Of a stretch of 64,000 nucleotides of DNA, positions 44,901-55,809 are shown in pieces. The DNA is from Heterodera schachtii. Lineage: Eukaryota; Nematoda; Chromadorea; Rhabditida; Heteroderidae. The stretch covers positions 682,001 to 746,000 of the forward strand of contig SIJG01000053.1 of the NCBI GenBank assembly GCA_023374025.1, read 5' to 3'. Each line of letters begins with the position of its first letter. Position 1 is the first letter of the stretch. The position numbers were made by a program, and so were the translations under genes. The notes beneath the pieces were generated by a model. It was not told the origin of the DNA and made no database searches. It was given only the letters and a program-made list of their open reading frames with translations.

Positions 44901-46340
44901 GGGTGATTTTGTGCCGAATTCACCCAAAAGTCGCATTCCCTTTCGCTGTTGCCCAACCGAAGGCATTCCTCGCGCTCTTCCGCCCGCACATTAAGCGACC
45001 GATGGGCAAACTGTGAAAAGAGTTCAAAAAGAGAAACGCTTTTAAAGGGAGGGACCAAAGCGGCGGAGGAAGTGTCGTTGACATTGAACAGCCACAAACG
45101 GAAGAAATGGTCACGGGAACCGACGTAAAGGGAACTGAGCCTTTGGTTGACCAGCAAAGAACGGAAGGAGCGGACGCCCGGGGGGAGAAAGACATTGTCT
45201 AATTAGGAGGGGGGAGGGTAATTAATGAGGGTAATTAAGATGTACAAAAAGGGTTGGATTTAATTTTTTAAATATTCCTCCTGGTGGAAATGTATGAAAA
45301 AGATTTGATTTCTCGCTAGGAAGAGTCAGCTGACAAATGAGGGAGAACAACTCGGCTGATTGTGAGGATGAGTTTTTTCAATATCTCACAAAGTATCTAA
45401 GGAGGTTGAATTCTTTCTATTTTTCACCGAAATAATTTCCTTTTTTTTTCAATTTCAGAGTTTTTTGGGTGTCCAAACAAATGCGAAGCTGTGAACAAAT
45501 AAATAAATACATAACAGAGAAGTTGCAAAAATTAAAAATCAATTATGAGACACGAAAGGCGCTTAAAACACGAACGAAACACTAAATTTTTTACTGAAAA
45601 TTAGTTTAAAAAAATTTTTGAACTCGGACCAAAATTTTCTTCAATCAGGCCCCATAAAAATGGAAATTCAACTCAATATTTAATCAATAAAAAATATTCT
45701 AAATCAATCACAATTATTTTTTTTACAATAGATTCATAAATTAAAATTATTTTGATTTTAAATGTTTTCCAAAATTATCTGGTGGATGGAGAGGAGAGGG
45801 ACGGCGGTGCCGATAAGCGCCGTCGAGTAAAATTTTGAATTTTGCATCGATTTAAAATTATACGATTTGAAGATTTTTAGGTAAGTATTATGTAAAAGTT
45901 TTATGGTAGGAAATTTAGGTATAAATAATTAAATTTAAATTAACAAAAATGAATGTAAATTATTTTTAATAATATTTACAAAATAAGTAAAGGAAATTCA
46001 AAATGCCTCAAAAACATGAGGTACGAAACAAGAAACATCCTATGATAAATACACAAATATTTGCATGAAACCCTTTCCCTTAATTAACCTTTGCATTTTT
46101 TGCATAAAAAAATAAAATCCGATCGATCCTAAGAAAGGGAGGGGAGGAAAAGCCAATCAAATGAAATGAGAAGTCAGTCAGGCATTCTTCACCTGGTTCA
46201 ATTGGGACAACAAACGAAGAATGGACATCGGAAGAGAGAAAAGTGAGCAAAATCAGAGGAACAATTAGCAAAGGGAAAAGTGCCAAAGAACGGCGGCAAT
46301 TGGGGCAGAAGAGAACGGTCCCACTGATTGCTGGAGACAT
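41945..46340 (-). CDS. mab-20: Secreted semaphorin, class 2 (MAB-20-like)
   Basis: An extracellular guidance ligand for plexins. Exon 1 starts at 46340 with a signal-peptide-like segment (LALFPLLIVPLILLTFLSS). The sema domain follows: VNQRLSSLYVGSRDHFFRLWLFNVND (45200-45060), CQQRV..., a CSSQ/GICSPHDELNTTAVFTG region, YRPPLMRDGREVHPALR, then FPLGPHVFFFFRETLSADCYNC, SRVARICKNDLGG, FVKARLNCSLPG, and SAICAFSLSAINQAF. Near 43500-43700 PGTVRCRHFPEP corresponds to the family's RPGTC region. LPNEYLYLATEEKVLQI precedes the PSI-like CALYGSDCVRCARDPYCSWS...QC cysteine cluster. An Ig-like domain follows (VTVFPGDSVHLKCPS ... GTYECATEE) and then a basic tail ending KSEA at 41945. No C-terminal TM segment was seen, which fits class 2 secreted semaphorins. 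Some exon edges in this GC-rich region are uncertain. Confidence 0.85.
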
Positions 46341-47876
46341 TTTGTGGAATAATTAGTCGACTTTTAATGTCAGAACGACGGAATTCCGATGGATTTGCAG
46401 CAAAATGCTAATAATTGATATCCGTTACATTTGAAGGCGTTGTTGGCTTTGTGTGTTTCAATTTACAAATTCCAAGCATGGAAATTAATCTACTAAAATG
46501 TATGTAAAACAAATGAGTAAATTAGGGGCCAATCGTTCGATTGTTCTGCTGCTGGACAGGAAAAGGGGGGATTTTGACTCGCTTTTTTAGACGGAGGGAT
46601 TGTGAGGGGGGGGGGGGGAAAGGGAGGGAGTCGATTTGGGGCGGGGGGGGGGGGGGTGGACGCATTGTGCGTCGGTCGTTGAGACGATCGAATAATTTTC
46701 TTTCCCAATGGATTTATTGGTTGTGGTGCGGAAGGACAGCGAAATGGACGGCGATGCCCAGCGAAGAAATTGGGGGGCGGGGGGGGGGGGAGTCCCCGGC
46801 GGAGGGGTCGCCCCACACAAAACGCCGAAGGGAGGGAAAAGGCGCACCAAATTGGTTGTTTCGTCTCTCTCAAAAAGACGCACTCTCTCGTTTTCTCTCA
46901 TTGTCTGCTTTCTCCCCTGTTTTCCTTTTCTTTTTCTCGTCGTAGGGAATGTCCATTTTGAGAAGAAAAAGGGAAGGACATTGCCAATGCATTTGAAAAG
47001 GTCATCAGAGCGTGGGGAAGGAAAGGGAAGGGCACGGAAAAGCAACAAAACGGCCAAATTGGGAGGACAAAGGCACGGAAGCCAAATTAAGCAAAGGCCG
47101 AAGGAAAAAGCAAAATGGGAGACAATTTATTATGGAAATGTTATATAATAAATAAAGAAAATTCCAACGAAATTCCGCCGGGTAACAATGATAAAGCCCC
47201 CAACAAAGCATTGATTAAATGTCCACTATCACAAAAATGTCTGTTCGTCCGATGGGCACTTTCCCCCCTTCGTCCCCTCCTCCTCCTCTTTCCGTATTAT
47301 TTGCATATTCGAATAAGTAATCGCTTTTATTTCAGTGCCCTGCGGATGCTTTTGCGGGTCGAACGATTCGCCCCAAATTCGAATTTGCACCTAAAGAGAA
47401 AAGAAAGTAAAAATCGTTGGGATTTTTGGGTCCCGTACAATTTATGCGTTCAACAAACTTTTGTGCGTGTCCAATCAATGGCCAAATGGAAAAAAAGGAA
47501 ATTCAGCTTTTTTAAAGTAAACCAAGAATAAATTGTTTTTAGACCATAATTTAGTTAAATAAAAATTATGTAAACGTTAACTTTCGATTGGTACCAAGAA
47601 AATGGGATTTGACCAAATAAGAAAAAAGTTATGGCCAATGAAACTGAGATGGCCACTGATTGGACGCGGAAACTGAAAAATAGCCGCTTTTTTCGGGAAT
47701 AAGTGTCGTACGTCTGTTTTGTTCCCAAACTTTTGATTGCATATTTCTCAATTTTATCCATGCGAATGGTTGTCGCAAATTATTATTCGTGCATTTTTAG
47801 TTGGTTCTGGCACAAAATTTGAATTTTTTGAAAAATTGATTTGTTTTCAAAATATTCAAAAATCTGGGTGCGGGAT
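46341..47876. other. Intergenic with G-rich runs
   Basis: Contains G runs of 13 and 14 bases near 46606 and 46643 and an AG-rich to CT-rich zone to about 47300 that generates overlapping shadow frames on both strands. A 'gattggtaccaagaaaatggg...' sequence near 47585 resembles the interior of the CCAACTCG foldback family, so a decayed copy may be present. No gene recognised. Confidence 0.45.
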
Positions 47877-48290
47877 GGGGAGCAGCTCGTTTCCCCCCCC
47901 CCCCCCGCCGTTTCCCCCCCCCCGTATCAGTTCCCCCCCAGCTCGGTTCCCCCCGCATCGTTTCCCCCCCCCCGCCGAAAATTTTTTTTAAAAAATTTGC
48001 TAACTTAGAAATTTTTCAAGAAAAAAAAAGTTTTTTAAGAAAATTCAAAGAAAAAAAAAATTTTCGAGAAATTCTCAGCGATTTTTTGAAATTTTTTTGA
48101 AAAATCTTAGTAATTTACCATAAAAATTTCTCGAAAATTTTTTTTTTCTTAGAATTTCCTCATGAAAAACTTTCAAAGATTTTTTCTTGAAAAATTTCTA
48201 AGCTAGCAAATTTTTTTTAAAAAATTTTCGGGGGGGGGAACCGAGCTGGGGGGGGGAACTGATAGGGGGGGGGGGAAATGAAGTGCACCC
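47877..48290. mobile_element. Foldback MITE with poly-C TIR modules, 414 bp
   Basis: Flanked by the 8-bp duplication TGCGGGAT (47869-47876 and 48291-48298). The ends begin GGGGAGCAGCTCGTTTCC on the left and, read inward from the right, GGGTGCACTTCATTTCC. The left arm contains repeated modules of the form GTTTCCCCCCCC, GTATCAGTTCCCCCC and GGTTCCCCCC, and the right arm mirrors them. The interior pairs over tgctaacttagaaatttttc and its complement. It matches the layout of the elements at 19089 and 20365: short tandem modules in each terminal repeat. Confidence 0.85.
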
Positions 48291-48482
48291 TGCGGGATGA
48301 GTCGAAATAGATGCCAGAATCGAATTCTACGACATAGAAAACTATAAAAAGCATTTGTGTGAAAAAAAATTTTTTAAGAAAGAGGGGAGGGGGAGTACAA
48401 TGTACAAATTACCCCGATTTTTAAAAATAAAATGTCCCGATAATTAAACTCCCATCAGTAAAAACCCCTGAAAATCTCACCG

Positions 48483-48935
48483 ACAATTCTTCGCCGGTGT
48501 TTCCCGATGGCTTTTTCAAATTCAGAAATTTGGCGACCCGTCCAATGAAAAAAGGCTCAGCACAAAAGCTGTAGAGGCAATTGTCCAACAAATTATAAAC
48601 CTTACAAGCGAAAATTGAATTAAAAAGCGAAAATAAATTCAAAAAATGCCAAAACCAATGCGGAAAGGTCGTGGCCGGAAGCGGAGAAGTCCATCGTGTA
48701 AATGGGCTCAACTCGGTCAATTTCGATGGTCATATACCCTTGACAATGGAATGAAACGCAAAAGCAACGAAAAGCGATCACCGTAAAGCGCAATTGTCAG
48801 TTGCTCCAACGCTTCGCCCAGCGATTGGCCCCACGCGTGGAGTTGAACGTCGGCCGTGTGGTCCAAATATTCGTACTGACATGGCACAAGCGGAGGAGGG
48901 CATTCATTTGAAGACGGAGGAGGGGGAGGAGACAC
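48483..48935 (-). CDS. Archease-like protein, last exon not found
   Basis: Archease (ZBTB8OS-type) activates the RTCB tRNA ligase by supporting its guanylylation. The start ATG is at 48935, followed by a short Pro-rich lead and the conserved [19 protein letters not shown], including the DHTAD motif with the functional acidic residue. Exon 2 (about 48743-48660) gives [17 protein letters not shown] and [10 protein letters not shown]; exon 3 (about 48605-48483) gives [18 protein letters not shown]... and [12 protein letters not shown], matching the family's GEEFS block. A donor (gtgagattttcag) follows. The short final exon (in other animals about 20 residues with GTEVKAITYSAMQ) was not found in the 2 kb downstream, which includes the foldback element at 47877-48290. 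Confidence 0.8.
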
Positions 48936-50150
48936 CGAACATTCTGTGGAGGGAGGGAAAGGGAATGACTGAGAAATGTGGTGGAAAAGCCATCCAAAAA
49001 TAAAAGCCTTTTTAAAATATTCATCCCAAATAAATCGTCCGTTTTTCCTCGCCTATTTTTCCCACCGACCCTTTCTTCCCTCTCCCTCCGCTTCTCTCCC
49101 ACAGTTTTCATTTGCTGATGATTGCGGTGTTTCCGTACTTTGATGTTCGTATTTGCGTTCATTCAACATTCTGTTGGCTTAATTATTTTTTTTCAAATTT
49201 ATAATATTTTTTAAGCATTGGCCAAAATGAAAAAAACGCTATTTATTTTTAATTGAATCATTCACATTCTAAGTGTCAATTTGTACATTAATTAATAGCG
49301 CGTAAATGGTAAACGGGACGATAAATTAGCGGGAAGGAAGAAGAGATGCATTCAGCTTTTGTTTGTTGTGTGTATTAAAATGTGAAGGGTGTGATTAAAT
49401 GTGTGGAGGGGGGGGGGGGGGGGACAAATCGTATTAATGGATAAAAATGATGAAATACGTATGGGATTTTGCTGTGGATTAAAAATATTGGCATTCAGTA
49501 CAAAATAATTTAAAGGAAAGGGCACGACTTTACTTTCAATCCAAAAATATAAGGGCAACGATGTTTTTGAACATTTACATTCATCCATATTCATGCCAAA
49601 AATGGATTATGGTCAAAAAGTTTAAAGTTCTTGCCGCATTTTCAAAGAATGACTAATAGAATGAAGTGGGTGATAATGATCAAATATATTCTACAAAAGA
49701 ATCTCCTCAAAAATGATCAATTGACAAAGCAAATGGCAATTATTAGGGAAAAGCTTCAATTGAGGACATTTGGGATCGAATAAACAGAGGACGAGGTATA
49801 AAATGGAGGAAAATCCGAACGGGCACAAATATTGTGGAACAAGTGTAAGTAGAGGTCGAAAAAGCAGAGAATCGGGCAAAAAAGAACATCGAATTGTGAA
49901 GGAAAACCGATCGGAACAAAGCGTCATTTGATTGCCAAAGTTAGGTTGATCGCCAAAAGCGGAAAAGTTAAGAACAAAATCAAGTTGGATTTTAACAAAA
50001 AGAAAGAATTTTGGTTTAAAACGCGATCAATCCAAATTTAGACAACCTAAAAAGACTGAATGACTGATTATATGTTAAAATCATTTTGAAATTTGCGGCA
50101 TAAACTTTTCGCTCCAAAGTGAAGAAAACTATGCTTTTCTACTGGCACAA
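48936..50150. other. Intergenic between archease and MAF1
   Basis: AT-rich with a 16-base G run at 49408-49423. Minus-strand frames in 49350-49930 have no family resemblance. No repeat with clear ends was seen. Confidence 0.4.
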
Positions 50151-51382
50151 CTAAAATTGTTTTTCCTCTCCATTCCAAAGTTGGTCCTCCAAAGCATCCG
50201 AAAATGTCTCCTCGAAGTCTGTTCCAAGTTCTGACCCTTTCAATTCATTTCGCAGCGCTCGACAGGCGAAAAACAAAAATCTTTTGAGGCTCTAAATTTT
50301 TAAGAAATGAAAAGTAAAAATGTGAACATTTATTGCGTTATTAGGTAAATTCAAAAAAAAAAACTTGTTTAAGGATCGAAAACTTATCCAAATCACCTTA
50401 TTGAAGAAGAGAAAGTTGAATTGCCAAATGCATCCGTCCTCAGTGAAAGGGTCGCCGCTGTAGCGCGGAATGTAACTGCAAAAACAAAGGATTAGCAAAG
50501 AGTGAACAGAAGAGGCAATCGAAAGCGACCACCTGTAAATACTGCACTCGGACACTTTGATCGCCTCTTCAACAGTCTGCCAAAGATGATCCCGGAAACG
50601 GCTGTAGCTGTGCACGGTGGCCACTAATTTTCCGTCAACGCACGCCATGCATTCCTTAGAGGGAGGGGAATGATGAACAACAAATGGAATAGGAAATGAG
50701 GAACACTCATAACGGAGAAAGAATTCATAAATTGTCTTTAGTATGGTCTCAATTTGTATAAGTTACACGGACCTGATAAGTGACAGTGGTGAAAGCAGCA
50801 CTTTTGGTCTGCGAAAAGTCATAGTCAGGGTAACACTGGTTGAGCAGCGCCAAAATGTTGAAGAGCGTTCTGCGGAAAATGAAATTAGTAATAAGAAAGC
50901 CAATTTCTACCGTCGAGAAACGGCGCCGACCAAAATGACTTGCTGACCGCCGCCATCCTCCGCATCGTTGTCGGAACACCCGGAATTGCTCATCTCGGAT
51001 AAGTGTCTGAAAAGAAGAAAAGCAAACAATGGGACAGAAAGCAAAGAAATGGGGGAAAGGGGAATTTGAAAAGGGAGGAAAATGAGCAAAGTTTGCAAAT
51101 AAAACGACCTGAGTCGCGAATGCGGAGAAATCGAAAAGCAAATGTCCTCCGGCGGCGAAAGCGGCTGCAACTCGCGACCCTCCACCGGACATTTGATGCT
51201 TTTCTTCCACTCTTTCTTGTCATTGGTGACCATTTTGCATGAATATGACTCCAATCTGAACCACCGATGCGCATTTCCTGCAATTGAGTTGGTCAAAACC
51301 TGACATCCAGCATCAGATCCTGCGCATTTCGTGAAATCGCCATTGCGATTCCATCAAGCTTCTCATTGTCCAGTAACTTCAT
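50151..51382 (-). CDS. maf1: MAF1, repressor of RNA polymerase III
   Basis: A phosphoprotein that binds Pol III and represses tRNA and 5S transcription in response to stress. Start at 51382 (MKLLDNEKLDGIAMAISR). Blocks in order match MAF1: RLESYSCKMVTNDKKEWKK (cf. RIESYSCKMAGDDKHMFK), LQPLSPPED, LNQCYPDYDFSQTKS (cf. NESFRPDYDFSAARS), VSECSIYRYIPRYSGDPFTEDGCIW (cf. TECDIYSYNP...DPFGEDGSLW), FNFLFFNK, and LKRFLFFACRAL (cf. LKRIVFFSCRSI). The C-terminus (GSELGTDFEETFSDALEDQL) ends at stop 50151-50153. Introns are short. Conserved A, B and C boxes are all present, so function is likely intact. Confidence 0.93.
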
Positions 51383-52276
51383 CGCGTCCCGTAATTTAAT
51401 TTTGTTTTTAAACGGGTATCGCTCAGAACAAGTGACAATGGCTTTCCATCATTTTAGCGCTTATATTTTGTAAATTAAAATATCTAAATAACATAGTTGT
51501 TTTTTTTCTACATACATCTGCAGCTAGAATTTGTTAGATTGGGTGACAGCAGTCAAACAATGTCGATTAATTATACCGCCTGTATAAAATTTCTTCAAGG
51601 CCAATAATTTGTTTTCTGTCAAAAATTTGGTTGTACTAATGATGAATTGGTAAACAAATTTTTTCTCGACAATATTACAATTTTATTGATGAGAAAAGGG
51701 AAATGGCAGATTGTCAAACACACACACATACAAATGATGTGTGCATATGCTATTTAATAGCACTTTCTGGGAAGCATACAATTTGCTGAAGCAAAGGTAA
51801 ACTCATTTCAGCCGAGGACTGAAGTATCGATCGAGAAATTTAAAAAAGCATTTTCTTTGTAAAATAACAAAATGCGGAAACATATGCAATGGAAAGGGAA
51901 AAAAGCTGGCAAGGACAAAAAGGAGGGAGAGAAATATGATGGATGAGAGTGCGAATGGGAAGGGAGGAAGGGAAGGGACGTTCCAATCTTTTCACTCCTC
52001 AAAACAACAGAGAAAAAAGCGAGCAATTCCTGTTCCGTTAGTTTTGCAGCTGTTTAAATTGAATGGATGACGAAGAGGAGGAAAGGGGAACACTTTAAAG
52101 CGGGAGAAAGAAGAAAGAACGATGAGCACACACAAAATGCTCGCGTGTGGTTTAACACATTCATTAATCGTCTCCACTACTTTTCATTGTTAATGTAAAC
52201 CCGGGAAGATGTTTTGACTGAAATCAACCCACTCACAACACACAGAAAATTAGTTTATTCATTTGGGTTCTTTTCG
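51383..52276. other. Intergenic upstream of MAF1
   Basis: AT- and purine-rich DNA. Minus-strand frames near 51808-52177 are composed of Phe/Ser/Leu runs and look like translated purine tracts. No feature recognised. Confidence 0.4.
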
Positions 52277-53290
52277 ATTTTGTGATCTCCCCTGAAATTT
52301 TCAAATAAAAAGTCAGGTAATACTAAGATGGTGGGCCCCCTTTTTGGAAGAAATTTTTTTTGTTCTGAAAAGTCGTGAAAACATGTTCATGTGGGCGGAG
52401 AACCCGAATCTAACATTCATTTTGACTAATTTCGAATCCCGGACCATTCAGTCAAAAACCATTGAAACATCGAAAAACAATTATTCTGTACAGGTATGAA
52501 CGTAAATTTGAATTTTCGACTTTTTTGTTCGAATTCGGGTCCGGGATTCGAAATTGGTCAAAATGAATGTTGGATTCGGGTTCTCCGACCCAGAAAACCC
52601 ACAAGAACATGTTTTCACGACTTTTCAGAACAAAAAAAAAATTCTTCCAAAAAGGGGGCCAACCATCTATAGTATTACCAAAAGTCATTTCTAGGGTAAT
52701 TTGGGGCGCTGATCACGAATATGAAATTTATTTTTCAAAATTCCGAATCCCGAATTCGAACAAAAACTAGAAATTCATAAATTACAAGGAAACATTTCTA
52801 GGGGTATTCGAGGTCGCTGAAAACGTTTATGACATCCATTTTGACCAAATTCCAAACCCGAACCCTGACTTGAACAAAAAAACGAGATTTAATTTATGAC
52901 AAATTTAAAATTAAGCTTACTTAGGCTTCGGCTTGCTTAGTCTTAGGCTGCACGAAATTAAACGGAGAAAGTTTCCGAAAGGCAAGATATAGTATTACAT
53001 GGATTGGATCGTTTTTGTTGCATATTTTGAATTTTGTCGAGAATTAAATTTCCTGTTTTTGTTCGAGTCCGGGTTCGAATTTGGTCAAAATGGATGTATA
53101 AACGTTTTCAGCGACCCTCTAAACCCTTAAAAATATGTTTTCCTTGTAATTTATGAATTTCGAATTTTTGTTCGAATTCGGGTTCGGGATTCGGAATTTT
53201 GAAAAATAAATGTCATATTCGTGATCAGCGCCCCAAATTGCCCTAGAAATGACTTTATTTGTAAATTTCAGGGGGTTCACAAAACCGAAA
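52277..53290. mobile_element. Palindromic element, about 1.0 kb, interrupted by a younger MITE
   Basis: The left flank (cctgaaattttcaaataaaaagtca, near 52290) is mirrored by tgactttatttgtaaatttcaggg near 53250. The arms continue through tttctagggtaatttggggcgctgatcacgaatatg (52686 onward) and its complement at about 53210. A second mirrored pair lies inside (ctgaaaacgtttatgacatcc near 52816 and its complement near 53090). The target duplication is not resolved. The element 52316-52679 interrupts the left arm. Confidence 0.7.
52316..52679. mobile_element. Merlin-like foldback MITE, 364 bp, intact
   Basis: Begins GGTAATACTAAGATGG and ends CCATCTATAGTATTACC, flanked by a perfect 8-bp duplication AAAAGTCA (52308-52315 and 52680-52687). 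The element inserted into the arm of the larger palindrome at 52277-53290. Its interior (gggttctccgacccagaaaa mirror of the left arm) is closely related to the truncated copy at 6070-6470. Confidence 0.9.
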
Positions 53291-53470
53291 AGACCCTTTA
53301 AAATTGTTGGGACGAGGCGTGAACAGCCATTTGGCCATCCGACGCATTGGCACTGTTTTTTTTGAGTCGAATTTCCATTTTGTCCAATGTCCATTTGCGC
53401 GTTTTGAATGTTCGTCAACGAAATAGTCAAATTGTTGGCTGATCAGCGCAATGTAAAAGGCCAAGCTGAG
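53265..53470 (-). pseudogene. Decayed fragment of the F-box-like family
   Basis: On the minus strand, LAFYIALISQQFDYFVDEHSKRANGHWTK corresponds to GLEIAMISHRFDRRVDEHFKTRKRTLDKM of the gene at 27399, and then KWLFTPRPNNFKGSFRF corresponds to KWLYTPHPDNSPKVLF. The intervening 100-plus residues are missing, so an internal deletion has joined two distant parts. The fragment abuts the palindromic element at 52277-53290. It shows that family members have been present elsewhere nearby. Confidence 0.75.
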
Positions 53471-53639
53471 AGTGTGGGAGCCGCGTCAGGATCAGTCGGA
53501 CAACTCAGCCTAGGATTTCTCAGCTGATGGGACAATTCGGCTGATGGACAACTCAGCTTTACGAGAATTTACAAAAGGCAACTCGTACAATGGCTTAGGC
53601 TAGGCCTAATCGGTCTACCCGATCCTGAGAACCCCTAAT

Positions 53640-53698
53640 TAAATTTATATAAAATTTTTTTTTTTTGAAAAAGGGGGCCCACCATCTTAACTATTACC
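53640..53698. mobile_element. Solo right end of a GGTAATA-family MITE
   Basis: Sequence gaaaaagggggcccaccatcttaactattacc matches the right terminal repeat of the element at 52316-52679. No left half is present nearby. Confidence 0.7.
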
Positions 53699-53775
53699 GT
53701 CAGCTTTATTTAGTTCAGGCGTCAATAAATGATCTTTTCAATTATAAACTCCAAAGTTTTTCAAAAAAATTACTG

Positions 53776-54216
53776 AGGCGATAATGAAGTGCGTGCAAAC
53801 CCGATATGTAGTCACCACCGGGGAAAATTTTTATTTGAGGTGAATTTCATAACAGATTTTGACAAAAAAAACGCTTTTTTGTTTTAGATTAAACTTTTGC
53901 TTTTCCGGACATTTTTCAGTTGGATTCCCGAAAAAAAGGATCATTTCGAAAGGTAGCAAACCCTAGAATTAAAAATTTCAACCGAAAAATTCAAAAAAAA
54001 TTAAAACATTATGCCAAAGGATTTTTGAACAAAAATGAAGATTTTGACAGATCATAAACGGTCAAAAATCGCCGATACCGGACAGGTTTGGCACTTTCAA
54101 AAACGACAGGTTTCTGGGCCGGGCTTCTCAAAAACCGGTCAAACCGGATTTTCTCAAAAATCACCTAACCGGTTTGCCGGGCCCGGTAAAAACCCACCGG
54201 GTCCGGTCCGCTTCTA
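53776..54216. mobile_element. Partial hAT-like element with the shared GC-hairpin module
   Basis: Around 53810, gtcaccaccggggaaaattttt matches the conserved interior module of the hAT-like elements at 7714 and 13244. The 54120-54216 zone has repeated accgg motifs and ends ccgggtccggtccgcttcta, an inward-read TAGAAGCGGACCGG end of hAT type. The left terminal repeat and target duplication are not visible. Confidence 0.6.
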
Positions 54217-54517
54217 ATTTTTACTAGTTGATAGGTTCCTGATGTGCTAACTGATGGCGAAGAAAATGTCGAAATGGAGCAAAAAAAGTTTGTCAGAGAA
54301 AAGGATAAATTTCACTTCAGCAAAAAAATGCGAAAAGAAAAATAGAGAATTTTTTTTTGTTAATTTGATAAAAATTTTGTAAATTTATTTTTCCATCTTC
54401 AGATTTTTTAAAACTTATTGTCAATTAATGAATCGATTGCCAACAGGTTAATGGGTTTTTCAATTCTTTTATCTGCTATATTTAATTTTAATTTGAGATT
54501 TTGTTTCCGATTTGCCT

Positions 54518-55656
54518 ATGGAAGTTCTGCCTGCCTTTTACCCTCCGCCAACTTTTTGGATGCCTCAAATTGAAATCCCACCATTGAGAAAATACGAAGT
54601 TTCTAAAAAGGAAGTGTTCTGAAATGACAAGAATTTTATCTTTCAGTACACATTCGAACATGAAAAGGCAGCCATCTTCAGATGGGAAAAAGAAAGACGA
54701 AGCGAACGGGTCGAAGAAGAGACAGAGCAAACTCAGCAGATGAGAAAACAACGGCAAAGGCACATGGAAGAGAAAGGGACGAAAAAGGACGGGGAGAGGG
54801 AAAGAACGGAGGAGGGACAGAGACGGACAGAAAGGCGAAGGGGTAGGCCATGAACACAAGTCAATTCGGTAATAGTGCCGATTGTATATTGCCAAGGCAT
54901 TGACAGAATCGTACAATAATATGAGTAAACGTACGAATTCAGATATGGTCATCAATTCATGGGGTAATACTAGTAATGGGATATCTGATCGATAATGTTT
55001 TGAATACATTGTATCCTTATCATACTGTTGTACAATTAGTTAATGCCTTCCAAAAATTGCAAAAAAAATTTAGAATTTTAATTTTCGAAAAATGTTCGAA
55101 TTTGGGTACGTGGTTCGAAATTGAGCCAAAAAAAGTCAGATTCGTGCCAAGTGTCTCGGATTAACCCTGAAAATATTTTTCGAAAACTTTAAAAAAGTCG
55201 AAACTTCAATTCTACCCAATTCATTTCAGATAACACATTGAATGACCCTGAGTATCGAAACGGAGAATGTTTCAAAATTGAATCGCACTCCGTGCCCTCT
55301 CCCAATGTTTCAAAGCCCAACCAACCGCCACATTTTGCCTCTTCGTCACTTCTAAAGCCAGTCCCAATGTCGAAGAGTTCGTCCAATTCTTTGCACCTTG
55401 ACATCGCATCAACTCAAAGTGAGTTTTCCACCAGTCATTTCACACGAATTATTCGGCCTTTTTCCTTTTTTGATAACCTTTAGTATTTTGTTCTTTTGAA
55501 TTGACTATTTTAGATGGAAATATGTTGCAAAAATCGACCAATAACAACACATTGGACGGGTTAGAGGAATTTGAGCCCCGACGCGACCTTTTTGACCTAT
55601 TAGAATTGCGGTCGTTAGACGCCCGAAAAGAATTGGAGAAATTCTTTGACTTGTGA
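54518..55656 (+). CDS. Unidentified charged coiled-coil protein, four or more exons
   Basis: Starts MEVLPAFYPPPTFWMPQIEI (54518), continues after a short intron with a dense Glu/Arg/Lys coiled coil (KAAIFRWEKERRSERVEEE... RRTERRR), then after a longer intron with a Ser/Pro/Asn-rich exon (55230-55420) and a last exon ending GLEEFEPRRDLFDLLELRSLDARKELEKFFDL at stop 55654-55656. Splice signals are good and the joins keep frame. The C-terminal acidic-hydrophobic helix looks conserved, but I do not recognise the family. Confidence 0.6.
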
Positions 55657-55809
55657 TACGACCATTTTGACCAACTATCATCATGTTGTTTTTATGTAAA
55701 TTTTGTTATACCTAAATAATATGGAATCTTTTGCTTTTTTAATGTAAATTTTAAACAAAAATACTTTTTTGTTGTTAAAAAGCATCTTTAAATTTTAATG
55801 TTTTTCGAT
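55657..55809. other. Short intergenic gap before UTP20
   Basis: AT-rich gap between two same-strand genes; no signal recognised beyond probable 3' processing signals. Confidence 0.35.

Noticed and set aside
46541..47148. Overlapping frames on both strands with Gly/Arg/Pro runs
   Set aside because: They arise from poly-G and AG-rich runs; no domain or consistent splicing.
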